DNA from: G965197555 sp965197555
GTDB taxonomy: Bacteria; Chloroflexota; Dehalococcoidia; Lucifugimonadales; UBA3495
Assembly: GCA_965197555.1 (NCBI GenBank)
Contig: OZ240213.1
Span: 3,658,001 to 3,722,000, forward strand
Direction: 5' to 3'
DNA length: 64,000 bases
Position numbers and translations under genes: made by a program. The number at the start of each line of letters is the position of its first letter. The first letter of the stretch is position 1. Under the pieces are notes generated by a model, which saw nothing but the letters and a program-made list of their open reading frames with translations, was not told where the DNA came from and searched no databases. Shown here piece after piece: positions 1-9,100 of this stretch.

Positions 1-1020
1 GGCCTGTTCGATCGTCTCCACGAAAGGCATATTGATGTCGTATAGCTGCTCCAGCCGCTTGGGACGCGGACCTGCTTTAGAAACATGGCCGTACAGGTCA
101 GTGCCCAGGATGCCCTCAGCCATCCAAACGCAATCTATGAGCTTGTCGATGTCGACTCCGGTCTCGACGCCCATATCCTCCATCATGTGTAGCAGGTCCT
201 CGGATGGCGCCATCCCCGTAGCCCGGCCGTTGCCGCAGTAAGGACAGCCACCGAAGCCGCCAATGGTGCCGTCCAGCTCCAAAGTGTCCTCTGGGCTGAG
301 AGTACGCATTGCCGCATAGCCGGAAGCTATGGCCATGTTCCGACCGTTGTGCAAATGCAGGCGGAAATGATCGATCTCAGGCCATCGCTCCTTGACCCGG
401 TACACGCTCTCCTCCACCTTTGCGGGAGTGCAATGGCTCATCGGATCACCCATGGAGCAGCTACGCACTTTGATGCCCACCTCGTCCCACAACCCATGTT
501 GTTTCTCCAGCAGGTTCATCAATGTGTCCACGGGAAACTCGCCCAGGAAGTTGGAGCCCCAGCTAGCGTTGCAACCGATGCCCGCCTCGGTGATGTTGAG
601 CTCCTGGGCTTGAGCAATTATTTGGGGCCACCGCTCCATCTCTTGCATTTGAGAGCGGTTCGTGTTCCTCCGAGCGAAGACATCACACATATGGCATGTC
701 AAGCGTGGATAAGGATCACGCTCGATGCTCAACGGAGGCGAGTAAGCCCGGGCCCGCTCGACCCCTCGGGCGTTCAACGCCAAGGCGGAGTAGGTAACCC
801 CCGGCTTGGGATTGAACCTGGTGACTATCTCGTCGATGCGGGCCATTTGCGGGGTCCACTTGGGGCTAACGAAGGACCCTACCACTATTTGCTTCAGACC
901 CGTTTCGGAGAGAGCATCCAGCAACTCAACTTTGTCATCAACCGAGATCTCGGCGTTTTCAATCTGCATGCCCTCCCGCATGCCTTCTTCTTTGTAGGCT
1001 AACTTGGGCCACTTATACAT
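1..1020 (-). CDS. HMG-CoA lyase-like (pyruvate carboxyltransferase family) protein, 3' end cut by window edge
   Basis: The visible 340 codons begin at ATG 1020 with a strong upstream AAAGGAGGA site and run off the window start without a stop. The N-terminus EEGMREGMQIE matches the E/RDGLQ-E strand of the HMGL-like TIM barrel. FVSPKWTPQMA at about residue 50 matches the HMG-CoA lyase SFVSPKWVPQM motif. Near residue 255, GGFGGCPYCGNGRAT followed by ATGMAPSEDLLHMMEDMG matches the GGLGGCPYA and catalytic-loop Cys region of HMG-CoA lyases. By family the enzyme would cleave or form a C-C bond next to a thioester, as in leucine or hydroxyacyl-CoA breakdown; the substrate is not determinable here. 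An extra CHMCDVF stretch is unlike classic HMG-CoA lyase. It is divergently transcribed from thiC with its own promoter. Confidence 0.82.
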   Translation of the reverse strand, partial: MYKWPKLAYKEEGMREGMQIENAEISVDDKVELLDALSETGLKQIVVGSFVSPKWTPQMARIDEIVTRFNPKPGVTYSALALNARGVERARAYSPPLSIERDPYPRLTCHMCDVFARRNTNRSQMQEMERWPQIIAQAQELNITEAGIGCNASWGSNFLGEFPVDTLMNLLEKQHGLWDEVGIKVRSCSMGDPMSHCTPAKVEESVYRVKERWPEIDHFRLHLHNGRNMAIASGYAAMRTLSPEDTLELDGTIGGFGGCPYCGNGRATGMAPSEDLLHMMEDMGVETGVDIDKLIDCVWMAEGILGTDLYGHVSKAGPRPKRLEQLYDINMPFVETIEQA

Positions 1021-1120
1021 CGGGTCCTCCTTTCCCTACAAGGGGACAGAAATGGATGTTGCTCTGCCTATTCAACTATACCATCGGGGATTCGGTTATC
1101 ACCGACCGACCGTACGCCGG

Positions 1121-1150
1121 ATTGTATTTTGCCCCTTGATTCCATGTCAA
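1121..1150 (-). promoter_or_regulatory. Sigma-70-type promoter of the HMG-CoA lyase-like gene
   Basis: Reading the minus strand, TTGACA (1150-1145) is followed after 18 bp by TACAAT (1126-1121). Transcription would start near 1114, giving a leader of about 95 nt before ATG 1020. It lies back to back with the thiC promoter, so the interval is a divergent promoter region. Confidence 0.65.
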
Positions 1151-1182
1151 GAATCAGGAAGCGGACTGCTTGGGAGGGCGCG

Positions 1183-1212
1183 TTGACACCAATTCAGTGT
1201 CCCGCCTATAAT
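1183..1212 (+). promoter_or_regulatory. Consensus sigma-70 promoter of thiC
   Basis: A perfect TTGACA (1183-1188) and a perfect TATAAT (1207-1212) are separated by 18 bp. The expected start near 1219 lies just upstream of the TPP riboswitch. The strong promoter with a downstream riboswitch suggests thiC expression is set mainly by thiamine pyrophosphate rather than by initiation. Confidence 0.85.
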
Positions 1213-1241
1213 CGAGTTGTTTTAGCAATAGAAATTGCCAA

Positions 1242-1340
1242 GGCACGTAGGGGAGCTCGGTTGAGCCGGGCTGAGAGGGCGGCCTCTTTTGCCGCCGACC
1301 CTTGCGAACCTGACCTGGGTAATGCCAGCGGAGGGAAGCG
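1242..1340 (+). promoter_or_regulatory. TPP (thiamine pyrophosphate) riboswitch, THI element
   Basis: The conserved TPP aptamer blocks are in order: GGGCTGAGAGGG (1268-1279), a variable stem GGCGGC/GCCGCC, then CCCTTGCGAACCTGA (1299-1313), CTGGGTAATGCCAGCG (1315-1330) and GAGGGAAG (1331-1338). These match the CUGAGA and ACCUGAUCUGGAUAAUGCCAGCGUAGGGAA signatures of the class. It sits in the leader of thiC about 70 nt before the start codon. The short expression platform with no long T-run fits control of ribosome access to GGAGG at 1398-1402, though this is inference. Confidence 0.95.
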
Positions 1341-1408
1341 GCGCCCGTCTTGGTGAAAGGCTGCCAACCCCTTTCGTTGGTGGCCTTAGTTATTTTTGGA
1401 GGTGCTTC

Positions 1409-3181
1409 ATGGTAGGCGTAGCCGACGTAGGTCATCTGCTCGAGGGCAAGGCGAATTTCCCCGCCAGCAAGAAGGTATACAAGGAGGGATCGCGCCCCGA
1501 TGTTCGTGTGCCCTTCCGGGAGGTGACCCTCACGCCCACCGCGGGCCGCTTCGGCAACGAAGATAACGCCCCGCTGAGCCTCTACGACACCAGCGGCCCC
1601 TACACGGATGATGCCGTCAAGCTGGACCTGAGACAAGGGCTTCCGGCGCTACGGTCACCATGGATTCTCGAACGGGGCGACGTGGAAGAATCGACAGAGC
1701 ATCGCATCGGCCACAACGGCCACAACGGCCAGGGAAAGGCGCAACCCTTCCCCGGGCTGCAGCGCAAGCCGCTGCGGGCCAAGCTGGGCCGCGCCGTTAC
1801 GCAAATGCACTACGCACGTAGTGGCATCGTTACCCCGGAGATGGAATTCATTGCTTTGCGCGAGGGAATGGATCCGGAACTCGTGCGCAGCGAAGTCGCC
1901 AGAGGCAGAGCCATAATCCCGGCCAACATTAACCACCCCGAGTCCGAGCCGATGATCATAGGCCGCAACTTCCAAGTGAAGATTAACGCCAACATCGGCA
2001 ACTCGGCGGTAACGTCCTCCATCGACGAGGAAGTCGAGAAGATGCTGTGGGCCACCCGGTGGGGCGCCGACACAGTGATGGACCTCTCCACCGGCAATGA
2101 CATCCACACCACCAGGGAATGGATACTCCGCAACTCGCCGGTGCCCATCGGCACCGTTCCCATTTACCAGGCCCTGGAGAAGGTGGACGGGGACCCCAAC
2201 GGACTTACCTGGGAGATCTACCGGGACACCATCATCGAGCAGGCCGAGCAAGGCGTGGACTACTTTACCATCCACGCTGGCGTCCTACTGCGATACGTAC
2301 CGCTGACCGCGAACCGGGTCACCGGCATCGTGTCCCGCGGCGGCTCCATCATGGCGGGATGGTGTCTCTCCCACCACCAGGAGAACTTCCTTTACACCCA
2401 CTTCGGCGAGATTTGCGAAATCATGCGGGCCTACGACATCTCCTTCTCCTTGGGCGACGGTCTGCGACCGGGGAGCATCGCCGACGCCAACGACGAAGCG
2501 CAGTTCGCCGAGCTTTCCACTTTAGGCGAGTTGACCAAGTTCGCCTGGGAGCACGACGTGCAGGTGATGATCGAAGGGCCGGGCCACGTGCCGCTGCACA
2601 AGATCAAGGAGAATGTGGAGCGCCAGATCGAAGTCTGCCATGAGGCCCCCTTCTACACCCTGGGCCCCCTAGTCACCGACGTCGCTCCGGCTTACGACCA
2701 CATCACGTCGGGCATCGGCGCGGCGATGGTCGGGATGTACGGCACCTCAATGCTGTGCTACGTGACCCCCAAGGAGCACTTGGGCCTGCCCAACAAGGAA
2801 GACGTTAAGGAGGGCGTGATCACCTACAAGATCGCCGCCCATGCCGCCGATGTCGCCAAGGGGCATCCGAGAGCCCATCAGTGGGACGATGCCCTGTCCA
2901 AGGCGCGGTTCGAGTTCCGCTGGGAGGACCAGTTCAACCTCGCCCTCGACCCGGATACCGCGAGAGCCTACCACGACGAGACGCTACCGGCCCAGGGGGC
3001 CAAGGTCGCCCACTTCTGCTCCATGTGCGGCCCCAAATTCTGCGCAATGAAAATTACGCAGGATGTGCGGGAGTATGCCAAGAACAGCGGCGTCAACGTG
3101 GAGACGGCTTTCGCCCAGGGGATGGAGGAGAAATCGCAGGAGTTCCGCGAGGCGGGCAGCAAGATCTACCAGAAAGCATAG
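1409..3181 (+). CDS. thiC: Phosphomethylpyrimidine synthase ThiC
   Basis: ThiC is a radical-SAM [4Fe-4S] enzyme that rearranges aminoimidazole ribotide into the HMP-phosphate pyrimidine of thiamine. ATG 1409 is preceded by GGAGG (1398-1402) and gives 590 residues, the length of the compact Bacillus-type proteins. An upstream in-frame extension overlaps the riboswitch and is rejected. Family signatures seen include MHYARSGIVTPEMEF, INANIGNS, VMDLSTG, GTVPIYQAL, SLGDGLRPGS and EGPGHVP. The cluster ligands CSMCGPKFC are at Cys537, Cys540 and Cys545. A low-complexity GHNGHNGQ insert lies near residue 100. Regulation is by the TPP riboswitch; a terminator follows at 3292. Confidence 0.97.
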   Translation: MVGVADVGHLLEGKANFPASKKVYKEGSRPDVRVPFREVTLTPTAGRFGNEDNAPLSLYDTSGPYTDDAVKLDLRQGLPALRSPWILERGDVEESTEHRIGHNGHNGQGKAQPFPGLQRKPLRAKLGRAVTQMHYARSGIVTPEMEFIALREGMDPELVRSEVARGRAIIPANINHPESEPMIIGRNFQVKINANIGNSAVTSSIDEEVEKMLWATRWGADTVMDLSTGNDIHTTREWILRNSPVPIGTVPIYQALEKVDGDPNGLTWEIYRDTIIEQAEQGVDYFTIHAGVLLRYVPLTANRVTGIVSRGGSIMAGWCLSHHQENFLYTHFGEICEIMRAYDISFSLGDGLRPGSIADANDEAQFAELSTLGELTKFAWEHDVQVMIEGPGHVPLHKIKENVERQIEVCHEAPFYTLGPLVTDVAPAYDHITSGIGAAMVGMYGTSMLCYVTPKEHLGLPNKEDVKEGVITYKIAAHAADVAKGHPRAHQWDDALSKARFEFRWEDQFNLALDPDTARAYHDETLPAQGAKVAHFCSMCGPKFCAMKITQDVREYAKNSGVNVETAFAQGMEEKSQEFREAGSKIYQKA

Positions 3182-3291
3182 ACGCAGCCTCCGGTGAGGG
3201 TGAGGCGTGTTCTCACCCTTGCTCCCGGCCTTCGCCCGACGCTTCGAGACAGCATGAGCCGGGCTCCCACGGCACAGGACTGGTTAGCCGG

Positions 3292-3316
3292 AAGAGCCAG
3301 GCTCTTTTTCGTTTTT
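3292..3316 (+). terminator. Rho-independent terminator after thiC
   Basis: AAGAGC (3292-3297), loop CAG and GCTCTT (3301-3306) form a short stem followed by TTTCGTTTTTG. It separates the thiC transcript from the GYD-domain gene, which has its own -10 element just downstream. Confidence 0.6.
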
Positions 3317-3340
3317 GTGGCTGCCGGGTAATGGTATACT
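3315..3340 (+). promoter_or_regulatory. Extended -10 promoter for the GYD/tenA/thiD segment
   Basis: TGGTATACT (3332-3340) is an extended -10 element; a TTGTGG or TTTTTG -35 hexamer is weak or poorly spaced. It lies 43 bp before the GYD-domain start codon and after the thiC terminator, so the rest of the thiamine block may be transcribed independently of the riboswitch. Confidence 0.4.
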
Positions 3341-3382
3341 CATTTCGAAGCAGCACCTAGCCAGTAGTGTTGGAGCGGGCCC

Positions 3383-3739
3383 ATGCCTTTGTATTTCCTG
3401 CTGGGAACTCTATCATCCGAGGGTCAACGGTTGGTCTACGAAGACCCGGACCTTCTGTTGAAGGTCACCAGTTCCATCCAAGTCGACGGAGCTGAGGTCT
3501 TGGGACGATACGCCGTTTTGGGCCGGTATGATTTTGTCATGATGGTGGATGCGGAAGACAACGAGGCCGTGGCGCGACTGTCGGTGGAGATAGGCGTCAA
3601 GACCGGGCTCCACATCGAAACTCTACCCGCCATTGCTGTCGGTTTCCTCTCCGAAAGAGATAACGACGTCCCATCCTCCATGCCGACTGCTGTTGAACTG
3701 TCTCCTGAAGGACCGGACCATTCGTCCCAGGGGAATTGA
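3383..3739 (+). CDS. GYD domain-containing protein
   Basis: The 118-residue product starts with MPLYFLLGTLSSEGQ and contains LGRYAVLGRYDFVMMVDAED at residues 45-64. This matches the GYD domain (a small ferredoxin-like alpha/beta fold with a glycine-tyrosine-aspartate signature). No biochemical role is established for this family, and no catalytic residues or signal peptide are visible. The C-terminal 35 residues are polar and probably disordered. It is preceded by a candidate promoter at 3335 and followed 49 bp later by tenA on the same strand. A link to thiamine metabolism is suggested only by position. Confidence 0.75.
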   Translation: MPLYFLLGTLSSEGQRLVYEDPDLLLKVTSSIQVDGAEVLGRYAVLGRYDFVMMVDAEDNEAVARLSVEIGVKTGLHIETLPAIAVGFLSERDNDVPSSMPTAVELSPEGPDHSSQGN

Positions 3740-3788
3740 TCCCGCATTATCGACCAATTGGTTCCCACTCTGTCTATTGAGGGCATAG

Positions 3789-4451
3789 ATGGGCCTGAGC
3801 GACGACTTAAGAGCCAGCGTCGATTCCATCTGGGAGCAAGTTGCTACCCATCCCTTCGTCATTGAACTGGGGGATAACACGCTGTCATCAAACGTCTTCA
3901 ACACCTATTTCGACCAAGACTACCTCTTCCTCAAGGACTGGTCGGCCCTGCTGTGTCTGGCTGCGGCTAAAGCGCCAGATTTCGGCGCAGCACGGCACTT
4001 GGTGGGGTTTCTTCACCTGACATTGGGCGGCGAAGAGGGGCTGTTCCAGCAGGCGTTCAAGGAGCGAGGGTTATCTCTGGAAGAGGTAGCCAATCTCGAA
4101 CACCTTCCGACGACTCGGCACTATAGCGGATACCTCCGCGGCCTTGCCTACCAGGGCACTTTCGTCCAGTTGGTCACAGTGCTCTTGGGGATAGAGTGGC
4201 CCTACCTGGACTGGGCCCAGCGCCTGCAGTCCGCTGGCAAACGCCCCGCTAACCCCTATTACCAGGGGTGGATCGACGTTCATGCCAGCCAGGAAATGGC
4301 CGACTTTGTAGGTTGGCAACGGGAGACAGTGGACCACGCCGTTCTTACTCCGGCAGACCGCTCGAGCTTGTTCGGGATATTTCGGGATGTGCTGCGCTAC
4401 GAGCTACTGTTTTGGGAAATGGCCTATAGGGGCGACGCTTGGCCGAGTTGA
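3789..4451 (+). CDS. tenA: TenA family thiaminase II-like protein (TenA_E type)
   Basis: The 220-residue protein has the all-helical haem-oxygenase-like TenA fold. FVIELGDNTLSSNVFNTYF and DQDYLFLKDWSALLCLA at residues 24-59 match the TenA N-terminal signature. TenA enzymes hydrolyse aminopyrimidines for salvage of the HMP moiety, or degrade thiamine. The active-site cysteine segment of classical TenA_C is replaced here by LLGIEWPYLDWAQ, as in the TenA_E subgroup, so aminopyrimidine salvage is more likely than true thiaminase; this assignment is inference. It sits between thiC and thiD, and the next gene overlaps its 3' end by 13 bp, indicating translational coupling. Confidence 0.88.
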   Translation: MGLSDDLRASVDSIWEQVATHPFVIELGDNTLSSNVFNTYFDQDYLFLKDWSALLCLAAAKAPDFGAARHLVGFLHLTLGGEEGLFQQAFKERGLSLEEVANLEHLPTTRHYSGYLRGLAYQGTFVQLVTVLLGIEWPYLDWAQRLQSAGKRPANPYYQGWIDVHASQEMADFVGWQRETVDHAVLTPADRSSLFGIFRDVLRYELLFWEMAYRGDAWPS

Positions 4452-4852
4452 CTGAGGACCGCATCGATAACGCTAGAGAGCTGCTCCAAGCCGGTCGGGC
4501 GGAGTTCGCCGACGCTCAACAAGCCCGAGGCGGAGCCGCGGTCGTTGGCCTCAGAAACTCCTGTGGTAAAGGATGGCTGGCTACATTAGCCGCGATTAAC
4601 ACGTTGTTCCTAAAACAAGGGGTTGCGGAGGAGGAGCTCCCGGACACTGACCGGGGCCGGCGCTATTTTGCTCGCCGGTGTTTGGACCGTGATTTACGAA
4701 GAGCTTACGACGGTTTCCGTAACACTTTTCACATCGATGGATATTACGAGGGTATAGTCGAGTTCGATGATATGCCCGACTATTTTGAAGAATTGGTAGA
4801 ATTCATTAACGAGGTAGCCGAATTCCCTGGGGAAGCAGGTCAAAGCGGCTAG
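4439..4852 (+). CDS. Small helical protein, PaREP1/HEPN-like
   Basis: The 137-residue product probably starts at TTG 4439, inside the last codons of tenA (13 bp overlap in another frame), and ends one base before thiD. The N-terminal half (DNARELLQAGRAEFADAQ, then GLRNSCGKGWLATLAAINTL) has the paired-helix pattern of PaREP1/DUF5618 and other HEPN-like proteins. The second half contains RRYFARRCLDRDLRRAYDGF and an acidic C-terminus. HEPN nuclease families carry an R-x4-6-H motif; no clear one is present. Its tight packing between tenA and thiD suggests a linked role, but the function is unknown. Confidence 0.6.
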   Translation: MAELTEDRIDNARELLQAGRAEFADAQQARGGAAVVGLRNSCGKGWLATLAAINTLFLKQGVAEEELPDTDRGRRYFARRCLDRDLRRAYDGFRNTFHIDGYYEGIVEFDDMPDYFEELVEFINEVAEFPGEAGQSG

Positions 4853-4853
4853 A

Positions 4854-5654
4854 ATGCCGACGCCATCGGTGCCCACCGCTATGACGATAGCCGGCTCCGA
4901 TTCGGGAGGGGGCGCAGGAATTCAGGCCGACCTCAAGACCTTTGCCGCTCTAGGCGTCTACGGAACGTCGGCGTTGACCGCCGTTACTGCACAAAACACC
5001 TTGGGCGTAACCGCCGTCCATGAGATACCCACCGAAGTGATAGCAGCCCAAATCAGTGCAGTGATGACCGACATTGGCGCCGACGCCGTCAAGACAGGGA
5101 TGCTGGCCAGCGGAGAAATCATACGGTGCGTCGCCAGCGAAATAGAACATCACATGGTGGACAGGCTGGTGGTGGACCCGGTGATGGTGGCCAAGAGCGG
5201 CGACCTGCTGCTGCAAAAAGAGGCAATCGGCGCACTGCGAGACCATCTGGTGCCCTTGGCCGCAGTGGTGACACCCAATATACCCGAGGCAGAATCCCTC
5301 ACGGAAATGAATATATCCTCTGATGGCGACGTCCGACGGGCGGCTGAGATGATCGTTGGCATGGGGGCTCGGGGAGTCGTCGTCAAAGGCGGCCATCGCG
5401 AAGGACCGCCTACCGACCTGTTTTTCGACGGTTCGGAGTTTCAAGAATTCACTGCTGACCGCGTTGAGACCCGGAATACTCACGGCACTGGTTGCACCTT
5501 CGCATCGGCCATCGCCGCCGGTCTGGCCGGTGGTTTGACGGTGGTGGACTCTGTTGCTATGGCCAAAGAGTACGTCACCGAGTCAATCCGCCGTTCTTTC
5601 GCGGTTGGCCATGGCCACGGTCCTTTGAACCACTTCTATAAGTTGTGGGGATAG
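4854..5654 (+). CDS. thiD: Bifunctional hydroxymethylpyrimidine/phosphomethylpyrimidine kinase ThiD
   Basis: ThiD phosphorylates HMP and HMP-phosphate to HMP diphosphate, using the product of ThiC or salvage by TenA. The 266-residue protein has the ribokinase-fold signatures AIAGSD-like TIAGSDSGGGAGIQADLK at residues 11-28, TAVTAQNT near 45, VDPVMVAKSGD near 105, TPNIPEAE near 140, and the anion-hole GTGCTFASAIAAGLA near 205. ATG 4854 follows the previous stop by one base, so translation is coupled. thiE and thiM are not in the window, so condensation with the thiazole must be encoded elsewhere. Confidence 0.96.
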   Translation: MPTPSVPTAMTIAGSDSGGGAGIQADLKTFAALGVYGTSALTAVTAQNTLGVTAVHEIPTEVIAAQISAVMTDIGADAVKTGMLASGEIIRCVASEIEHHMVDRLVVDPVMVAKSGDLLLQKEAIGALRDHLVPLAAVVTPNIPEAESLTEMNISSDGDVRRAAEMIVGMGARGVVVKGGHREGPPTDLFFDGSEFQEFTADRVETRNTHGTGCTFASAIAAGLAGGLTVVDSVAMAKEYVTESIRRSFAVGHGHGPLNHFYKLWG

Positions 5655-5660
5655 GACGCC

Positions 5661-6017
5661 ATGCCACAATTCAGGCGCGCGGTCGCGCTAAGGTCCCAGA
5701 CCGGCTCCAGGCTTGAGCGAGTGATTGCGTTGGTGGACCCGGACAGCACCTACGCGTTGATGCCCTCTCCCCTTTTGCAGATGCTGGGCATCGACCCTCA
5801 ATGGAGCAGCCTCTTACAGTCGGACGACGGCAGCCAAGTAGAATCTTCTTTAGCGGAAGTGCGGCTGACTCTTGACGAGCAGGAGCGCACCACCATCTGT
5901 GTGTTCGGTAGCCCTGATGCTGAACCGCGACTAGGCCACTATACCTTGCTGGGCTTCGGCCTTACCGTCGATTCATCCGGTAGTAAGCTGGTCCCTGCGA
6001 AGCTGTTTAGAGCCTAA
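5661..6017 (+). CDS. Degenerate retropepsin-like (clan AA) domain protein
   Basis: This 118-residue protein begins 6 bp after thiD. Its fold pattern resembles small bacterial single-domain aspartic-protease-like proteins: a strand followed by ALVDPDSTYALMPSPLLQMLG at residues 23-43, matching the usual ALVDTGATYTVLP segment. The catalytic D-T/S-G triplet is replaced by D26-P-D-S, so protease activity looks lost or altered. The second half (LGHYTLLGFGLTVDSSGSKLVP) matches the LG-x-x-L-L-x-x-hydrophobic C-terminal strand of the fold. A canonical relative lies in the proBA operon at 26638. Role unknown; position suggests co-expression with thiD. Confidence 0.6.
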   Translation: MPQFRRAVALRSQTGSRLERVIALVDPDSTYALMPSPLLQMLGIDPQWSSLLQSDDGSQVESSLAEVRLTLDEQERTTICVFGSPDAEPRLGHYTLLGFGLTVDSSGSKLVPAKLFRA

Positions 6018-6160
6018 TCCCCAATTCCCTCTGCAGTTATGGATCGCTCCATTATCGGACTCGCGCCCCTAGATTAGTTGCTTACGATATAATGGCCGTG
6101 GTCAACTGGTCGCGGATTGTGTCCAGTTATCCAGTCAGGGCATTCGAGGGTTACGCCACA

Positions 6161-9100
6161 ATGTTCACACCCGTTTCCAGCCGAGTCAGCTTTCCCGAGG
6201 TGGATGCTCGCGTTCTCCAGCTTTGGAAAGAGCAGGACGTCTTCCACCGCACCGAGACCGAGCGACAAGACTCTCCTTTGTTCATGCTCTTTGAGGGGCC
6301 TCCAACCGCCAACGGTAGCCCGGGTATCCACCATGTGCTGGCCAGGGTGTTCAAGGACGTGATCTGCCGGCATCGCACCATGAAGGGCTATCGATGCGTG
6401 CGCAAGGGTGGTTGGGACACTCATGGACTGCCGGTGGAAATCGAGGTTGAGAAGCAACTCGGTCTGACAACCAAACGGGAGATAGAAGAGTACGGCATTG
6501 AAAAGTTCAACCAACAGTGCCGGGAGAGTGTCTTCCGCTACGTCAAAGAATGGGAGAACCTGACCGACCGCATCGGCTTCTGGGTGGACATGGAGCACCC
6601 CTACGTCACGCTGGAAAACGACTACATCGAGACCGGCTGGTGGATTCTCAAGCAATTATGGGACCAAGGATTGCTGTACCAAGACCTAAGGGGAACTCCC
6701 CATTGCCCTCGCTGCGTTACCAGTCTTAGCTCCCATGAGGTTGCCCTGGGCTATAAAGAAGATACCCCGGACCCATCGGGGTTTGTGAAATTCCAGCTAT
6801 CGGGATTTGACAACACGAGGCGTGCTCGGCGCGCTTTCGGTGGTTCTTACGATAAATTGATCTCTTTTGGCGAGCCGGTCTATTTCTTGGCCTGGACTAC
6901 CACGCCATGGACGCTGCCGGGCAACACGGCCCTTGCTGTAGATGTAGAGGCCGAATATAGCCTGGTGGAAGTAGATGAGGAGCAGAGCAAAGAACGGCTG
7001 GTGCTCGCCAGCGAGTTGGTTGACCAAGTTATCAAGCGGCCGCACCGGACGCTGTCAACATTCCATGGTCGCGATCTGGTAAGACTGACCTATAAGGGAC
7101 TATACGACCCGGTGGAGTACGGGACTGAAATCAGGCAGTTCAGAGGTCCGGAGTATACCCAAAGTGAAGGAAGGGGGATGCTGGAACTCGCAAGTTCCTT
7201 CAATCCGACAATCGTGCCCGCCGATTTCGTGTCCATGGAGGACGGCACCGGCATCGTACACATCGCGCCAGCCTTCGGCGATGAAGACTTGGGCTTGGGG
7301 AGATTTGAGGGGCTGGCTTTCGTCCAGCCCGTGGACCTGCTGGGCAATGTTACCGGCGACTACCCCTTCGCTGGCAAGTTCGTCAAGGACGCCGACGAAG
7401 ACATTATGCAAGACCTGACAGACCGGGGTCTGCTGTTCCACCGAGATGTCTACCGCCACACTTATCCCTTCTGCTGGCGTTGTGATACACCGTTGCTCTA
7501 TTACGCCAAGAGCTCCTGGTACATCCGGACCTCAGCCCACAAGGACTCGCTGGTCGACGGAAACAGCACTATCAACTGGTATCCGGAGTATATCAAGGAC
7601 GGCCGGTTCGGCGAGTGGCTGCGAAACAACGTGGACTGGGCCATCTCCAGGGAGCGATATTGGGGCACTCCCATACCAATCTGGCAGTGCCAGCGATGTC
7701 AAGATTCCTTGTGCGTCGGCAGCGTCGCGGAGCTTCAGGAGCACATAGTCCATGAGCAACGGCACCTGCTGGAGGGATTGGACCTCCACCGGCCCTACGT
7801 CGATGAAATCCTGCTCAGTTGTCCCAGGGACGGTTGCGACGGGCGAATGAACCGGATTCCCGAGGTGATGGACGCTTGGTTTGACTCCGGGGCCATGCCC
7901 TTCGCCCAGTGGCACTATCCCTTCGACAACGCCGACATCGCAGATGACGGGCGGTTTCCCGCAGATTACATTTGCGAGGCCGTAGACCAGACAAGGGGGT
8001 GGTTTTATAGCCTCCATGCGCTGTCAACCTTGCTGAAAGATTACCCATCATACCGAAACGTAATTTGTTTGGGCTTGGTCCTGGACGAACGCGGCCACAA
8101 AATGAGCAAGCGGGTAGGGAACGTCGTGGAGCCGTTGCCCGTCCTGGATGAGCACGGCGCCGATGCTCTCCGCTGGTACTTGTTTACTGCCTCTCATCCT
8201 GGCGAGCCCAGGCGTTTTTCCGCAAAATTGGTGAGCGAGACTCTGCGCCGGGTGATGCTAACCCTGTGGAACGTGTATTCGTTTTTCTCCAACTACGCCT
8301 CCATAGACAATTATCACCCGGAACAAGAACCCGCAGGCTGGCGGCCCGAAGCGGAGCTGGACCGCTGGGTCCTGTCGGAGCTCAACTCTCTGGTGGTCCA
8401 AGTGGATGGCAATCTGGAGTCCTACGACCCCACCAATGCCGGTCGTCGCTTGCAGGAGTTCATCGATCAGCTATCCAACTGGTACGTGAGGAGAAGCCGC
8501 CGCCGTTTCTGGCGCAGCGAGAACGATGGAGACAAGCTTTCAGCCTACATCACACTGCACACCTGTCTGGTCACGTTGACCAAGCTCATGGCTCCCTTGG
8601 CCCCCTTCGTGGCAGAGGACATGTACCAGTCGCTGGTGCGGGCCGTGGACCCGGAGGCCCCCGACAGTGTCCATCTGGCTTTGTACCCTCAGGCCGACGC
8701 CTCGCTCATCGATGAGCCATTGATGGAGGCGACGAGGCTGGCGATGCGGATCTCCAGCATGGGTCGGAGCGCCAGGTCCAAAGCCGGTATCAAGGTGCGC
8801 CAACCCTTGGCCAGCGTGGCTGTCAAAGCTCGCACCGCTCAAGAGCAAGACTACCTGACTATGGTGGGCCCCCAGGTTCTTGAAGAGCTCAATATCAAAG
8901 AATTAATGGTGTTGGATGATTCCTCGGCCCTCGTTGCCCAAGTCCGGGAGGCTTCTGGAGACAGACCCGAGGCTATCGTGGCAACCGGCCACTTCACCGC
9001 TGCCCTGGAAGGGGGATACATGGTGGCCGTCGATTGCGACGTCACACCGGAGTTGGCGGAGGAAGGGATGGCCCGGGAGTTGGTGCATCGAATCCAGAAT

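Noticed and set aside
349..1002. 217-codon plus-strand frame
   Set aside because: It is antisense to the HMG-CoA-lyase-like gene, whose family motifs are clear.
1289..1408. 40-codon N-terminal extension of thiC
   Set aside because: It lies in the TPP riboswitch, and GGAGG directly precedes ATG 1409.
6092..6160. Upstream ATG 6092 as the ileS start
   Set aside because: It overlaps a TATAAT box and lacks a ribosome site; ATG 6161 fits the family N-terminus.
6018..6160. T-box riboswitch before ileS
   Set aside because: The 143-bp gap lacks the T-box consensus and a terminator/antiterminator pair.
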